A DNA stretch of 64,000 nucleotides, taken from NCBI RefSeq assembly GCF_011039205.1, contig NZ_JAAKEL010000001.1, positions 744,001 to 808,000 of the forward strand, written 5' to 3'. This DNA is from Dysgonomonas sp. ZJ279 (GTDB lineage: Bacteria > Bacteroidota > Bacteroidia > Bacteroidales > Dysgonomonadaceae). A program made the translations under genes and the position numbers. Shown here piece after piece: positions 28,007 through 36,183 of the stretch. The notes below the pieces were generated by a model, which made no database searches, was not told the origin of the DNA, and worked only from the letters and a program-made list of their open reading frames with translations. The stretch's first letter is position 1; the number at the start of each line of letters is the position of its first letter.

Positions 28007-28642
28007 CTATTCTTCTCCTTTCACTATCGGAAGTGTCCAGCGGAATTTAGTGGCTAATATGCGAATAGCAACAATTGATACAGCTGTTACTATTTCACAG
28101 ATAGCGAGGTCTACATTGAAGAAATGAAGGGCGCTGAATATAACTCCACCTATAATACAAGCCACTGCATAAAGTTCTTGTGTGAAAATAATAGGTATCT
28201 CGTTAATCAATATGTCCCGTGTAATACCTCCCACAATTCCTGTAATCACTCCCATAAAAATACATACCCAATATGGATAATCGAGCATCAGAGCCTTTTC
28301 GTATCCTACCACTACAAATAAACCTAAACCGATACAGTCGAACCAGAAAATGGCATTATTCATGTGTATAAGATAACGACGAAAACAAAGAACTATTACA
28401 AATGCTAGAAGAGTACACCATATGTATATACTCGATTTCATCCAAAAGATGGGCACATCCAAGAGCAAATCACGGAGTGTTCCTCCTCCTACAGCCGTAA
28501 CAAATCCCACTACTATAGCACCGAACCAATCGAATCGTTTAGCCGAAGCTAGACGGACGCCACTTATGGCAAATGCTATAGTTCCTAAGAACTCAATTAT
28601 ATCAACAAGTTCTATCTGCTGAAAGTTTTCGAAAAGATGCAT
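28007..28642 (-). CDS. TRIC-type cation channel family protein (UPF0126, YicG/YadS-like)
   Basis: A 211-residue inner-membrane protein with seven predicted hydrophobic segments arranged as a duplicated unit. Each half carries a Gly-rich motif followed by an R-D pair: AVGGGTLRDLLLD in the first half and IVGGITRDILINE in the second. This is the signature of the prokaryotic trimeric intracellular cation channel family. The frame also allows a TTG three codons earlier (28651); I use the ATG at 28640-28642. Confidence 0.85.
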   Translation of the reverse strand: MHLFENFQQIELVDIIEFLGTIAFAISGVRLASAKRFDWFGAIVVGFVTAVGGGTLRDLLLDVPIFWMKSSIYIWCTLLAFVIVLCFRRYLIHMNNAIFWFDCIGLGLFVVVGYEKALMLDYPYWVCIFMGVITGIVGGITRDILINEIPIIFTQELYAVACIIGGVIFSALHFFNVDLAICEIVTAVSIVAIRILATKFRWTLPIVKGEE

Positions 28643-28676
28643 ATTTAGCAAAAAAATATGAGATCGTATAAATTAT

Positions 28677-29750
28677 TTACTCATCATTGGCGATCATGCC
28701 ACTACCCAGGCATAATTTTGATTCGGCATCATATACTACACCAAACTGTCCGGAAGCAATCCCTTGTATCTTTTCATCGGAATAAATACGATAAATATCT
28801 CCTATTTTTTCAATCCTTCCTTTTGTAAATTCGGGTGTATGACGTACTTTAAATGTAATATCGCGAGAGCCTTCGAAATTGCCCCATATATCTTCTGTAA
28901 TAAATGAAAATCCGGCCAGATTGACAACTTTGCCATACTGCGTTTCGGGATCATAGCCATTAGACACATATATGATATTACGTTTAGTATCTTTCTTTAT
29001 AACAAACCAAGGTCCGCCACTTAAGCCGAGTCCTTTACGTTGCCCAATGGTGTGAAACCAATATCCGTTGTGCTTTCCTATAACCTCTCCTGTCTCTAAG
29101 TCTACTATTTTTCCGGGACGCTCACCTAAATAGCGACGGATAAAATCGTTATAATTAATCTTTCCCAAGAAGCAGATACCTTGACTGTCTTTTCGCTGAG
29201 CCGATGGGAGGGATTGCTGTGCGGCTATAGCCCGTACCTCACTCTTCAATAAATTACCTATCGGGAACATCAATTTAGATGCTTGCAGATAATCTATTTG
29301 TCCGAGAAAGTAAGTTTGGTCTTTTACATGGTCTTTGGCTGTCGATAGCCATGTTTTTCCATTCAGTTCGGTTGTCGTGGCATAATGACCTGTTGCTATT
29401 TTGTCAAATTCGTGTCCCCATTTTTGTTCGAAACAACCGAATTTAATCATTTTGTTACACATCATATCAGGATTTGGGGTCAATCCACGCTTCACAGCAT
29501 CGATCGTGTAGTTCACTACATTCTCCCAATATTCTTCGTGTAAAGACACAACTTCCATCTTACAACCATATTTTTTTGCTATATAGGTTGTTATTTCTAT
29601 ATCTTCTTCGGCAGGACAATCAATATAACCTTGTTCGTCCTCCATTCCTATTCGTATGTAAAATATCGTGGGATCGTAGCCTTGTTCTTTAAGTTGGTGT
29701 ACAACTACCGAACTATCTACCCCTCCCGATACTAACGCTGCTATTTTCAT
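28677..29750 (-). CDS. mnmA: tRNA-specific 2-thiouridylase
   Basis: A 357-residue MnmA. The PP-loop SGGVDSS is at residues 8-14, the catalytic Cys98 lies in [15 protein letters not shown], and the persulfide Cys193 in DSQGICFLG. It thiolates U34 of tRNA-Lys, tRNA-Glu and tRNA-Gln. It has a CPAEED segment near residue 45 absent from E. coli MnmA, a feature I associate with one of two MnmA paralogues in Bacteroidales (recollection, not checked). Downstream of the outer-membrane-like gene by 25 bases. Confidence 0.93.
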   Translation of the reverse strand: MKIAALVSGGVDSSVVVHQLKEQGYDPTIFYIRIGMEDEQGYIDCPAEEDIEITTYIAKKYGCKMEVVSLHEEYWENVVNYTIDAVKRGLTPNPDMMCNKMIKFGCFEQKWGHEFDKIATGHYATTTELNGKTWLSTAKDHVKDQTYFLGQIDYLQASKLMFPIGNLLKSEVRAIAAQQSLPSAQRKDSQGICFLGKINYNDFIRRYLGERPGKIVDLETGEVIGKHNGYWFHTIGQRKGLGLSGGPWFVIKKDTKRNIIYVSNGYDPETQYGKVVNLAGFSFITEDIWGNFEGSRDITFKVRHTPEFTKGRIEKIGDIYRIYSDEKIQGIASGQFGVVYDAESKLCLGSGMIANDE

Positions 29751-29775
29751 TCTTTATTATCCTCTAAAATGCTTA

Positions 29776-30285
29776 TTACCAAATTTCCGTTTTAGCATAC
29801 GATTTGAAACTGCCCATACCAAAGCTTAGGCCTGCGCGAACAAAAAATTGTTGCTCATTACCTGTTACATTAAAATCGTATCCGGCTTTAACGAAAAAGA
29901 ATTTATAATCTAAATATATATTGGGTGTAATAACTACACCATCTTTGCCATTTTTGAAATTAAACAAATAGCCTGCATCACAGCCAACCAATATTGTATA
30001 TGGATTATTATTAAATAACGATTCGCTCAAAAACGAATTTATTTGTATCGGCTTAATATTTAATCCCGCTACAGGAGAGCTACCTCCGGTATAATCTATC
30101 CCGCTGGATATAAATGTATTCATGGGATTTTTTTTGTGCCAGGTCGGAAAAGACAAACTGGCTGCAAACTGAAAATCATTTCCTCTGTTTTTTGCGTCGG
30201 CATATTGTGCCCCCACTCCAATAAACTGAGCAGAGCAAACTAAAGGTAATAAGATCAGTAGTAGTGCAATTCCTATTTTTTTCAT
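29776..30285 (-). CDS. Outer-membrane beta-barrel-like protein
   Basis: A 169-residue protein with a signal peptide (about 1-19, ending CSAQ) and alternating amphipathic strands with aromatic residues. These include a Gly-rich terminal strand pair (FFVRAGLSFGMGSFK), as expected for a small 8-stranded barrel. No named family is recognised. A -7 box (TACTTTTG on the complement of 30309-30316) lies 24 bases upstream, so it may start a transcript with mnmA. Confidence 0.6.
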   Translation of the reverse strand: MKKIGIALLLILLPLVCSAQFIGVGAQYADAKNRGNDFQFAASLSFPTWHKKNPMNTFISSGIDYTGGSSPVAGLNIKPIQINSFLSESLFNNNPYTILVGCDAGYLFNFKNGKDGVVITPNIYLDYKFFFVKAGYDFNVTGNEQQFFVRAGLSFGMGSFKSYAKTEIW

Positions 30286-30365
30286 CTGTATATAATTAAG
30301 AGAGAGGACAAAAGTACGTATTATTTTTTCTTATATGCTCTATTTGTAGTCACAAACAATTTATT

Positions 30366-31292
30366 CTAGCGAGCGGCTTCCGTTTCTATATCGGCTTTCG
30401 ATTTACTTTGGGTGACCATATAGACACCTCCAAAAATTAGGATGCTGGCTATCAATTTCTCAATTGTGAACTTATCCATTCCCATGAATACCGCAACTGC
30501 CGAAGCCACTAATGGCTGTACATTATTGTACATCGAAATAGTTGTTGCTCTTATTCGTCGTTGAGCCAGTGGTATCATCATGTATGTAAAAAAGGTGGCT
30601 CCAAATAATGTGAATGCAATCAGGATGTATGGAATAACTTCCGATTGATGAAATAGAGGAGCTTCGATTGCATCTTTGTAGCCAAATGGAGCAAGAACAA
30701 GAGCCGAAAACAGAAACATCCATTTCATCATCGTTATTGGGGAATATTTGGCAGATAGCGGTCGGGTAATTACCAGATAGAACGCATAGAAAAAAGAAGC
30801 GCTTGCAATAGATATATTGCCTAAAGCATCACCTTCTTGTCCTGCTGCTCCATTATGACTGGTGTATACAAGAAATATAGCTCCGATTCCACCAAGTAAT
30901 ACGCCACTGACTTTTTTAGTGGTTATAGGCTCCTTTAACACAACAGCTGCTATTATCATAGCGAATAAAGGTCCGCTGGTTGTGATAATAGATGCGTCTA
31001 CTGGAGACGTACGCCCCAGCCCATAAGCAAAAAGTCCTTGGTTTATAGCCATTCCGCAAAGACCTCCTAAAAGTAAAATCAACAAATCTTTTTTATCTAC
31101 CTTTTCTTTAGGCATAAAGAGAGAGGTGATCCAGAAGGCTATCGAACCGAATGACATTCTTAACACTGTAACGGCCATCGGGGAAAGTAGTCCTGTTGAA
31201 TAAAAGTATTTATTGACAGGTATATTTAAGCCGAATACACACATCACAATAAGCATAATAAGATGCCCTTGTTGTTTAGATGATAATTGCAT
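30366..31292 (-). CDS. EamA/DMT-superfamily transporter
   Basis: A 308-residue inner-membrane protein with ten hydrophobic segments in two EamA repeats (about 10-140 and 165-300). Family hallmarks include the early GLNIPVNKYF, an ASIITTSGPLFAMIIAA segment closing the first repeat and the matching NNVQPLVASAVAVFMGMD in the second. DMT members export amino acids, nucleosides or other metabolites; the substrate is not predictable. It overlaps nothing, and the next gene upstream (DUF2238) ends 11 bases before its start. Confidence 0.85.
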   Translation of the reverse strand: MQLSSKQQGHLIMLIVMCVFGLNIPVNKYFYSTGLLSPMAVTVLRMSFGSIAFWITSLFMPKEKVDKKDLLILLLGGLCGMAINQGLFAYGLGRTSPVDASIITTSGPLFAMIIAAVVLKEPITTKKVSGVLLGGIGAIFLVYTSHNGAAGQEGDALGNISIASASFFYAFYLVITRPLSAKYSPITMMKWMFLFSALVLAPFGYKDAIEAPLFHQSEVIPYILIAFTLFGATFFTYMMIPLAQRRIRATTISMYNNVQPLVASAVAVFMGMDKFTIEKLIASILIFGGVYMVTQSKSKADIETEAAR

Positions 31293-31303
31293 TGTGTTAA
31301 AGA

Positions 31304-31921
31304 TTACTCTTCGCTTTTAGTTGTTATTTTTTCTATTTGCTTATCTTGTACTTTGGAGAGTGTTATTAACATACAAATTGCTCCAATCAGGGCGCATAAC
31401 ATATCGGACTGTGTGTCCCACTCATATCCTTGTGTTCCCAGAAAATCGTCTGCTCCATCGTTAGACAAAACGGCAACCCACCATTCTATCAATTCGTAAA
31501 ATGCACTTATGCTAAGACAAATACATACTACAAGAAAAGGTAACCACGATTTCTTACGAATAACGTTTAAGCGTATCAATAGTTCACGGGCAATCATAGC
31601 CGGAATAAAACCTTGCGCAAAATGACCTACTTTGTCATAGTTATTTCGGCTCGAATCGAACATTTCTTTCAGCCAGTCGAAAGCAGGAACCTTTGCATAA
31701 GAATAATGCGCACCTATCAGTAATATGATCATATGCAGAAGAATAAAGGCATAGGTCATATCGGTAAATCTGAATCGCTTAAATGTTGCAATAAGAACAA
31801 TTAAGCCTGCTACGCACATACCAGCTTCGAGCCACCAAAGAACAGGATCGAAAGATTGGTAACCCGACCAGATAGCAACAACTAGAAATATCAGCAAGAA
31901 TACTCCGTATTTCTTTTCCAT
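31304..31921 (-). CDS. DUF2238 (YjdF-like) inner-membrane protein
   Basis: A 205-residue protein with about six hydrophobic segments and the DUF2238 motifs: DKVGHFAQGFIPAMIARE (about 93-110), AFYELIEWW (about 137-145) and GTQGYEWDTQSDML (about 159-172). The conserved His, Glu and Asp residues within the membrane region hint at metal or proton chemistry, but the function is unknown. Same strand and tight spacing with the EamA gene and the nitroreductase (15 bases). Confidence 0.82.
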   Translation of the reverse strand: MEKKYGVFLLIFLVVAIWSGYQSFDPVLWWLEAGMCVAGLIVLIATFKRFRFTDMTYAFILLHMIILLIGAHYSYAKVPAFDWLKEMFDSSRNNYDKVGHFAQGFIPAMIARELLIRLNVIRKKSWLPFLVVCICLSISAFYELIEWWVAVLSNDGADDFLGTQGYEWDTQSDMLCALIGAICMLITLSKVQDKQIEKITTKSEE

Positions 31922-31936
31922 AAATAAAATGTAGTC

Positions 31937-32482
31937 TTATTGATATGTATTGAATGAAATAACCTCTTCTGACGACTTACGTCGTTTCTCACGTAGGGGT
32001 TGTGCTGGGTAACCGATAATAATGTCGAGCACCACCCGTTTATTCTTTGGTATATTTAGTAGCTCTTTTACCTTCGATTCTTTAAACCAGCCCAGAATAC
32101 AACTACCTAAACCTTCGGATTCTGCTGCGAGGCAGATATGAGCTGTTGCTATACCTATATCAAGAAAAGCGAAGTGCTTATCTTTTACTAGTCCACCGAT
32201 TCCCGAACTGAAATTTACTTTTTCTTCCACCACAATAATATGCACAGGTGCTTGTTTTGTAAAATGATTCATGCCCAGCAAACGTGCCGAAGTTGCGTCT
32301 GCAACTTTATTCGTTAAATCAGGTTCGTCTACTACAATAAAATGCCATGGTTGAGCATTGCATGCAGATGGAGATAAGCGACCGGCTTCGAGAATACGCG
32401 CGATGATTTCTCGGTCTACCATTCTTTCCGTATCGAAGGCACGAGTACTTTGGCGTTGCTTTACCAGTTCGTAAAAATCCAT
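31937..32482 (-). CDS. Nitroreductase-family FMN oxidoreductase
   Basis: A 181-residue flavoprotein of the NfsB/NTR fold. The N-terminal RQSTRAFD supplies the FMN-phosphate Arg, SPSACNAQPWHFIVV is the second FMN-contact block (about 37-51), and GSCILGW (about 125) with a DIIIGYP strand (about 154-160) completes the fold. It reduces nitro compounds, quinones or enones with NAD(P)H; the natural substrate is unknown. It follows ribE by 11 bases, so a flavin enzyme is placed behind a flavin-biosynthesis gene. Confidence 0.88.
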   Translation of the reverse strand: MDFYELVKQRQSTRAFDTERMVDREIIARILEAGRLSPSACNAQPWHFIVVDEPDLTNKVADATSARLLGMNHFTKQAPVHIIVVEEKVNFSSGIGGLVKDKHFAFLDIGIATAHICLAAESEGLGSCILGWFKESKVKELLNIPKNKRVVLDIIIGYPAQPLREKRRKSSEEVISFNTYQ

Positions 32483-32493
32483 ATTCTAAGCTG

Positions 32494-33093
32494 TTATAGT
32501 TGTGTAATACGACTGATGTATTTACCTATAATATCAAATTCGATATTTACGAGTGTACCTTCTTTTATTTGGTGGAAGTTGGTATGTTCGTATGTATAAG
32601 GAATTATAGCTACTTCGAAAGTGTCGTTCGTCGGATTGCATACAGTCAAGCTAACGCCATTCACTGTAACCGAACCTTTATCAACAGTCAGATAACCTTT
32701 CTTAGCCATTTCACGATCGAATTCATATTGAAATACAAAAGACCAGCTACCATCAGTTTCTTCTACTTTGAGGCATTTAGCTGTCTGATCGACATGTCCT
32801 TGAACGATGTGTCCGTCGAGACGACCATTCATAAGCATGCTGCGTTCAAGATTAACCTTGTCGCCAACTTTTAGGATGCCAAGATTAGAACGATCCAGTG
32901 TCTCTTTTATAGCTGTTACAGTATATGTATCATCATCCAGACTAACAACTGTCAGACAAACACCATTATGAGCTACGCTTTGGTCGATTTTCAATTCGTT
33001 TACAAACGAACATTTCATTGTCAGATGTAAATTTTCTGCTTCTTTACGCAATGAAACTACTGTTGCCGCATCTTCTATAATACCTGAAAACAT
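32494..33093 (-). CDS. ribE: Riboflavin synthase, alpha subunit
   Basis: A 199-residue enzyme with two lumazine-binding repeats (1-97 and 98-190). It begins with the invariant MFSGIIE and has GVCLTVV in repeat one and the matching GVSLTVC in repeat two. It converts two 6,7-dimethyl-8-ribityllumazine molecules into riboflavin. It leads the leftward gene run through nitroreductase, DUF2238 and EamA. The promoter -7 box TACCTTTG is on the complement at 33132-33139; I see no FMN riboswitch-like leader (only about 35 bases). Confidence 0.95.
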   Translation of the reverse strand: MFSGIIEDAATVVSLRKEAENLHLTMKCSFVNELKIDQSVAHNGVCLTVVSLDDDTYTVTAIKETLDRSNLGILKVGDKVNLERSMLMNGRLDGHIVQGHVDQTAKCLKVEETDGSWSFVFQYEFDREMAKKGYLTVDKGSVTVNGVSLTVCNPTNDTFEVAIIPYTYEHTNFHQIKEGTLVNIEFDIIGKYISRITQL

Positions 33094-33131
33094 GTCTTTA
33101 TATTTTTTAGTTTATAAAATTATTTAGAGTA

Positions 33132-33139
33132 CAAAGGTA
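33132..33139 (-). promoter_or_regulatory. -7 promoter box of ribE
   Basis: The complement reads TACCTTTG (TAnnTTTG), 39 bases before the ribE ATG. Its upstream part overlaps the hairpin at 33155-33190. Confidence 0.55.
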
Positions 33140-33154
33140 CTGATTTATTTATAG

Positions 33155-33193
33155 AATAAGGAGATTTTGAGAATTCAGAATCTCCTTATCTTA
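33155..33193 (-). terminator. Terminator after the GH109-type gene
   Basis: Inverted repeat AATAAGGAGATT with AATCTCCTTAT, 11-base loop, 25 bases past the GH109 stop. The downstream T content on the complement is weak. Confidence 0.55.
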
Positions 33194-33217
33194 TTCTTAA
33201 TTTACTATGCAGTATAT

Positions 33218-34597
33218 TTATTCTGCAAACGTCAATCCTTTAATTTTATTCCATCCGCCTCTTGTGAAATCGGGGATTTCTACCGGAGATGAATTATTAT
33301 CGAGAGATATCTCTGTTAACGGAATCAGGCAGCACCACTCCGCCAAATCATATACATCCATATCTAGAGGCAGACCTTTCTGAAGGCAATAGATCATTCT
33401 ATAGTCCATCACAAAATCCATTCCACCATGTCCGCCTACTTGTTTTGCTTTTTCTTCTATTTCTCTAACAATAGGATGTTTATATTTTTCCATCAAAGCT
33501 ACTCTTACTTCGTCGGGAACGAAACTATGAGCATTCAGGTTTTCGTGATTTGGAGTAACATCTGTACCTATTTCTTTAGAATCTAGGGCGAAACCTTGCA
33601 CCGGATATTTATTTGCAAATCCTTTAGTTCCCGATATTTGATACATTCGGTTGTAGGGGCGAGGCGATGTTACATCGTGTTGTATTTGAATAGTTTTACC
33701 GTTCTCGGTGCGTATCATAGTCATCGTATGATCGCCATTGCGGAAGTTTTTCACATCTTTTCCTGTTTTTTCTTTTATGTAAGTGGGATTTCCTACGGCT
33801 TTTGTATCCATAGACACCAAATAGTTCAACTTGTCGCCGCGATGAATATTCATTGCCTGACAAACAGGGCCTAAACCATGAGTAGGATATACATCGCCAC
33901 GATGGTTTTGATTATAATCCATACGCCAGTTGTCCCAATACTCACTCCAGAACGGTTGTAATCCGTGAATGTAGGCACCCTCACCATGCAATATTTCACC
34001 GAAGAGCCCCTGTTGAGCCATGTTTAATGTGGTAAGTTCGAAGAAATCGTAAACACAATTCTCCAGCTGCATACAATGTTTACGAGTTTTTTCGGAGGTA
34101 TCTATCAAATCCCAGATTTCCTGCATTGTCATTGCAGCAGGTACTTCGATGGCAACATGCTTACCATCTTTCATCGCTTGTATGCCTATCTTAGCATGGT
34201 TTTTCCAATCTGTAGCTATATATATCAAGTCGACATCGGGCAAAGCTGTTACCTGGCGCCAGATAGTCGTATCACCGTAGAATTCTTTTGCTTTAGGTAG
34301 CCCTCGTTTTTCAAGCATTTCATTGACTGATTTCGTATTCTTTTCCAAGACATCACATAATGCCACAATCTCTACTCCGGGTATATGAGACATTCTATTT
34401 ACAGCTCCCGGACCACGCATACCCAAACCAATAAAGGCAACACGAACAGTAGGGATGGGGTCGGTTTTAAGTTGTAATACGTCTTTTTGTCCGGCAGGGC
34501 GATTGGGCACAGGGGTGCGTATTATTTGTGCTGAGACAAACGATGGAATGAGTAAGATCAATACTAAAAAGAAGGTAAAAAAATAATACTTTTTCAT
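33218..34597 (-). CDS. GH109-type NAD-dependent glycosidase (Gfo/Idh/MocA fold), exported
   Basis: A 459-residue protein with a signal peptide (about 1-24, ending VSAQ) and a Rossmann domain (VAFIGLGMRGPG, about 53-64). A C-terminal Gfo/Idh/MocA domain follows. Conserved GH109 blocks are visible: EVPAAMTMQEIWD (about 152), LENCVYDFF, YPTHGLGPV (His of the active site), TSPRPYN, GGHGGMDF and LDMDVYDLAEW. GH109 enzymes use bound NAD+ and a redox-elimination mechanism; characterised ones are alpha-N-acetylgalactosaminidases. Substrate here is inferred. A divergent neighbour resembles N-acetylhexosamine 1-kinase, which fits release and salvage of GalNAc. Confidence 0.85.
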   Translation of the reverse strand: MKKYYFFTFFLVLILLIPSFVSAQIIRTPVPNRPAGQKDVLQLKTDPIPTVRVAFIGLGMRGPGAVNRMSHIPGVEIVALCDVLEKNTKSVNEMLEKRGLPKAKEFYGDTTIWRQVTALPDVDLIYIATDWKNHAKIGIQAMKDGKHVAIEVPAAMTMQEIWDLIDTSEKTRKHCMQLENCVYDFFELTTLNMAQQGLFGEILHGEGAYIHGLQPFWSEYWDNWRMDYNQNHRGDVYPTHGLGPVCQAMNIHRGDKLNYLVSMDTKAVGNPTYIKEKTGKDVKNFRNGDHTMTMIRTENGKTIQIQHDVTSPRPYNRMYQISGTKGFANKYPVQGFALDSKEIGTDVTPNHENLNAHSFVPDEVRVALMEKYKHPIVREIEEKAKQVGGHGGMDFVMDYRMIYCLQKGLPLDMDVYDLAEWCCLIPLTEISLDNNSSPVEIPDFTRGGWNKIKGLTFAE

Positions 34598-34661
34598 GCT
34601 AATACTATTGTAAGATTTAAGTTGAACTGTAAATTTAATATTTTTAATTTAATGTTTAAGG

Positions 34662-34837
34662 TTAGAGGCTGCTTAAAGTTGTTATAAATTCGATCAGTGC
34701 GGCTTCATTTGTTGCTTGTTGATTTGCTTGTGATGCCGAAGAATGAAAGTAAGGGTTGCTATAATATTTGTTCCTGTCATCCCGAACTGAAAGGAGGATC
34801 TGGCTCTCTTCGTAATAGGCTGCACTAGAGATCCCTC
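34662..34837 (-). pseudogene. Possible 3' remnant of a gene fused to a palindromic repeat
   Basis: On the complement, about 57 codons are open from a stop inside the palindromic repeat to a TAA at 34662-34664, with no ATG. The part outside the repeat (about 36 codons) looks protein-like, rich in Gln, Ala and Asn. It could be the tail of a gene cut by the repeat, or chance. The rest of the 400-base gap between the GH109 gene and the kinase holds only the repeat and AT-rich sequence. Confidence 0.2.
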
Positions 34838-34858
34838 ACTTCGTTTCGGAATGGCAAG
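34774..34858. repeat. Imperfect palindromic repeat, copy 1
   Basis: Left arm begins TGTCATCCCGAACTGA and runs to GGATC; the right arm is the imperfect reverse complement beginning GAGATCCCTCA. It is related to copies at 46188-46250 and 62087-62171 (shared TGTCATCC...GGATCT arms). It lies between divergent genes. Confidence 0.8.
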
Positions 34859-34997
34859 TTAGATTAAAGAATTTAATTAGTGGTTTTTTTCTTATATTTA
34901 GGGTTGGAAATCTTTTATTACTATTTGAAGTATAAAATAGAGCCTTAAATCATATTCCTAACTTATAGATACAAATCTAATTATCAAAAATATATAC

Positions 34998-36092
34998 ATG
35001 GAAACACTTTTGAAAATAGGAGAACAATTTGCATTCGATGGTATTGTCGAAGAAATAAAGCCGCTGGGCGAAGGATTAATCAATGAAACATTCTTTGTAA
35101 CTACAAAAGGGGAGGCTCCTAATTATATACTGCAACAGAAGAACAAGAATATATTTACGGATATACCTGCCATGATGGAGAATATCTATAAAGTAACAAC
35201 CCATCTGAAGGAGAAAATAGCAGAACAGGGCGGAGATGTTTTGCGTGAAGCGCTGACTGTAACTCCTACTAAAGATGGTAAGCTTTATTATAAAGACGAG
35301 AATGGCGAGTACTGGGCTGCTTGCTTGTTTATTGAAGATACAGTTACTTATCATGTGGCCGATTCTCCCGAATTAGCAGAGCAAGGGGGGAAAGGAATAG
35401 GTAAGTTTCAGGCAATGCTTGCTGATATGAAAGAGCCATTGGCAGATATACTACCCGGCTTTCATAATATGCGTTACCGTTTCAACCAATGGGACGAGGT
35501 GCTGAAGAGGGATGCTGTAAATAGAAAATCGCAGGTAGAAAAGGAAATCGCTTGGATAGAAAGCCGTCGTGAGGAGATGCTCAATTTCTGGGCAAAGGCA
35601 GAATCGGGCGAAATACCGACACGTATTACTCATAATGATACCAAAATAAGTAATATTCTATTTGATAAGCAGGGTAATGTTTTATGTATAATCGATTTAG
35701 ATACAGTGTTGAGTAGTATTTGTCTTAATGACTATGGTGATGCTATAAGATCGTATACGAATGCCGGAATGGAAGATGATGAGAATTTAGATAATGTTTA
35801 TCTCAAAATGGATATCTTCGAAGGATATACCAAAGGCTATCTGTCAGAAGCTATTAAGTTCTTAACACCTGCTGAAATTGATAACATGGCTTTTTCTGCA
35901 AAATATATTACTTTCGAACAGATGCTAAGATTCTTAATGGATTACATTGATGGAGATAATTATTATAAAGTTAAAAATGAGACTCATAATTTAGTGCGAA
36001 CACGTGCCCAGTATAAATTATTATTATCGATAGAGGAAAACTATAGTGCGATGTGCGATACAATACAGAAACTTATCAGTCAGATGAAATAG
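34998..36092 (+). CDS. N-acetylhexosamine 1-kinase-like phosphotransferase (APH fold)
   Basis: A 364-residue APH-fold kinase. The catalytic loop is THNDTKISNILFD (about 211-223, catalytic Asp in HND) and the metal motif is IDLDTV (about 231-236). The layout follows NahK, the N-acetylhexosamine 1-kinase of bifidobacteria: YILQQKN near residue 43, VTYHV, GKFQAML, DYGDAIR after the IDLD motif, and the closing HNLVRTR. Length is close to NahK (about 359). NahK phosphorylates GalNAc and GlcNAc at C1 using ATP. Substrate here is inferred from that resemblance and from the divergent GH109 gene. Confidence 0.75.
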   Translation: METLLKIGEQFAFDGIVEEIKPLGEGLINETFFVTTKGEAPNYILQQKNKNIFTDIPAMMENIYKVTTHLKEKIAEQGGDVLREALTVTPTKDGKLYYKDENGEYWAACLFIEDTVTYHVADSPELAEQGGKGIGKFQAMLADMKEPLADILPGFHNMRYRFNQWDEVLKRDAVNRKSQVEKEIAWIESRREEMLNFWAKAESGEIPTRITHNDTKISNILFDKQGNVLCIIDLDTVLSSICLNDYGDAIRSYTNAGMEDDENLDNVYLKMDIFEGYTKGYLSEAIKFLTPAEIDNMAFSAKYITFEQMLRFLMDYIDGDNYYKVKNETHNLVRTRAQYKLLLSIEENYSAMCDTIQKLISQMK

Positions 36093-36144
36093 TGATTGTT
36101 GAGAGGCTTAGTATTTTACTCACCGTTATATCATAAAAAATTTT

Positions 36145-36152
36145 TATCTTTG
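36145..36152 (+). promoter_or_regulatory. -7 promoter box of the PDZ/ABC-F operon
   Basis: TATCTTTG (TAnnTTTG), 32 bases before the ATG at 36184. Confidence 0.55.
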
Positions 36153-36183
36153 TGGCTGAAAATTTCAACCGCAATTAGTAAAA

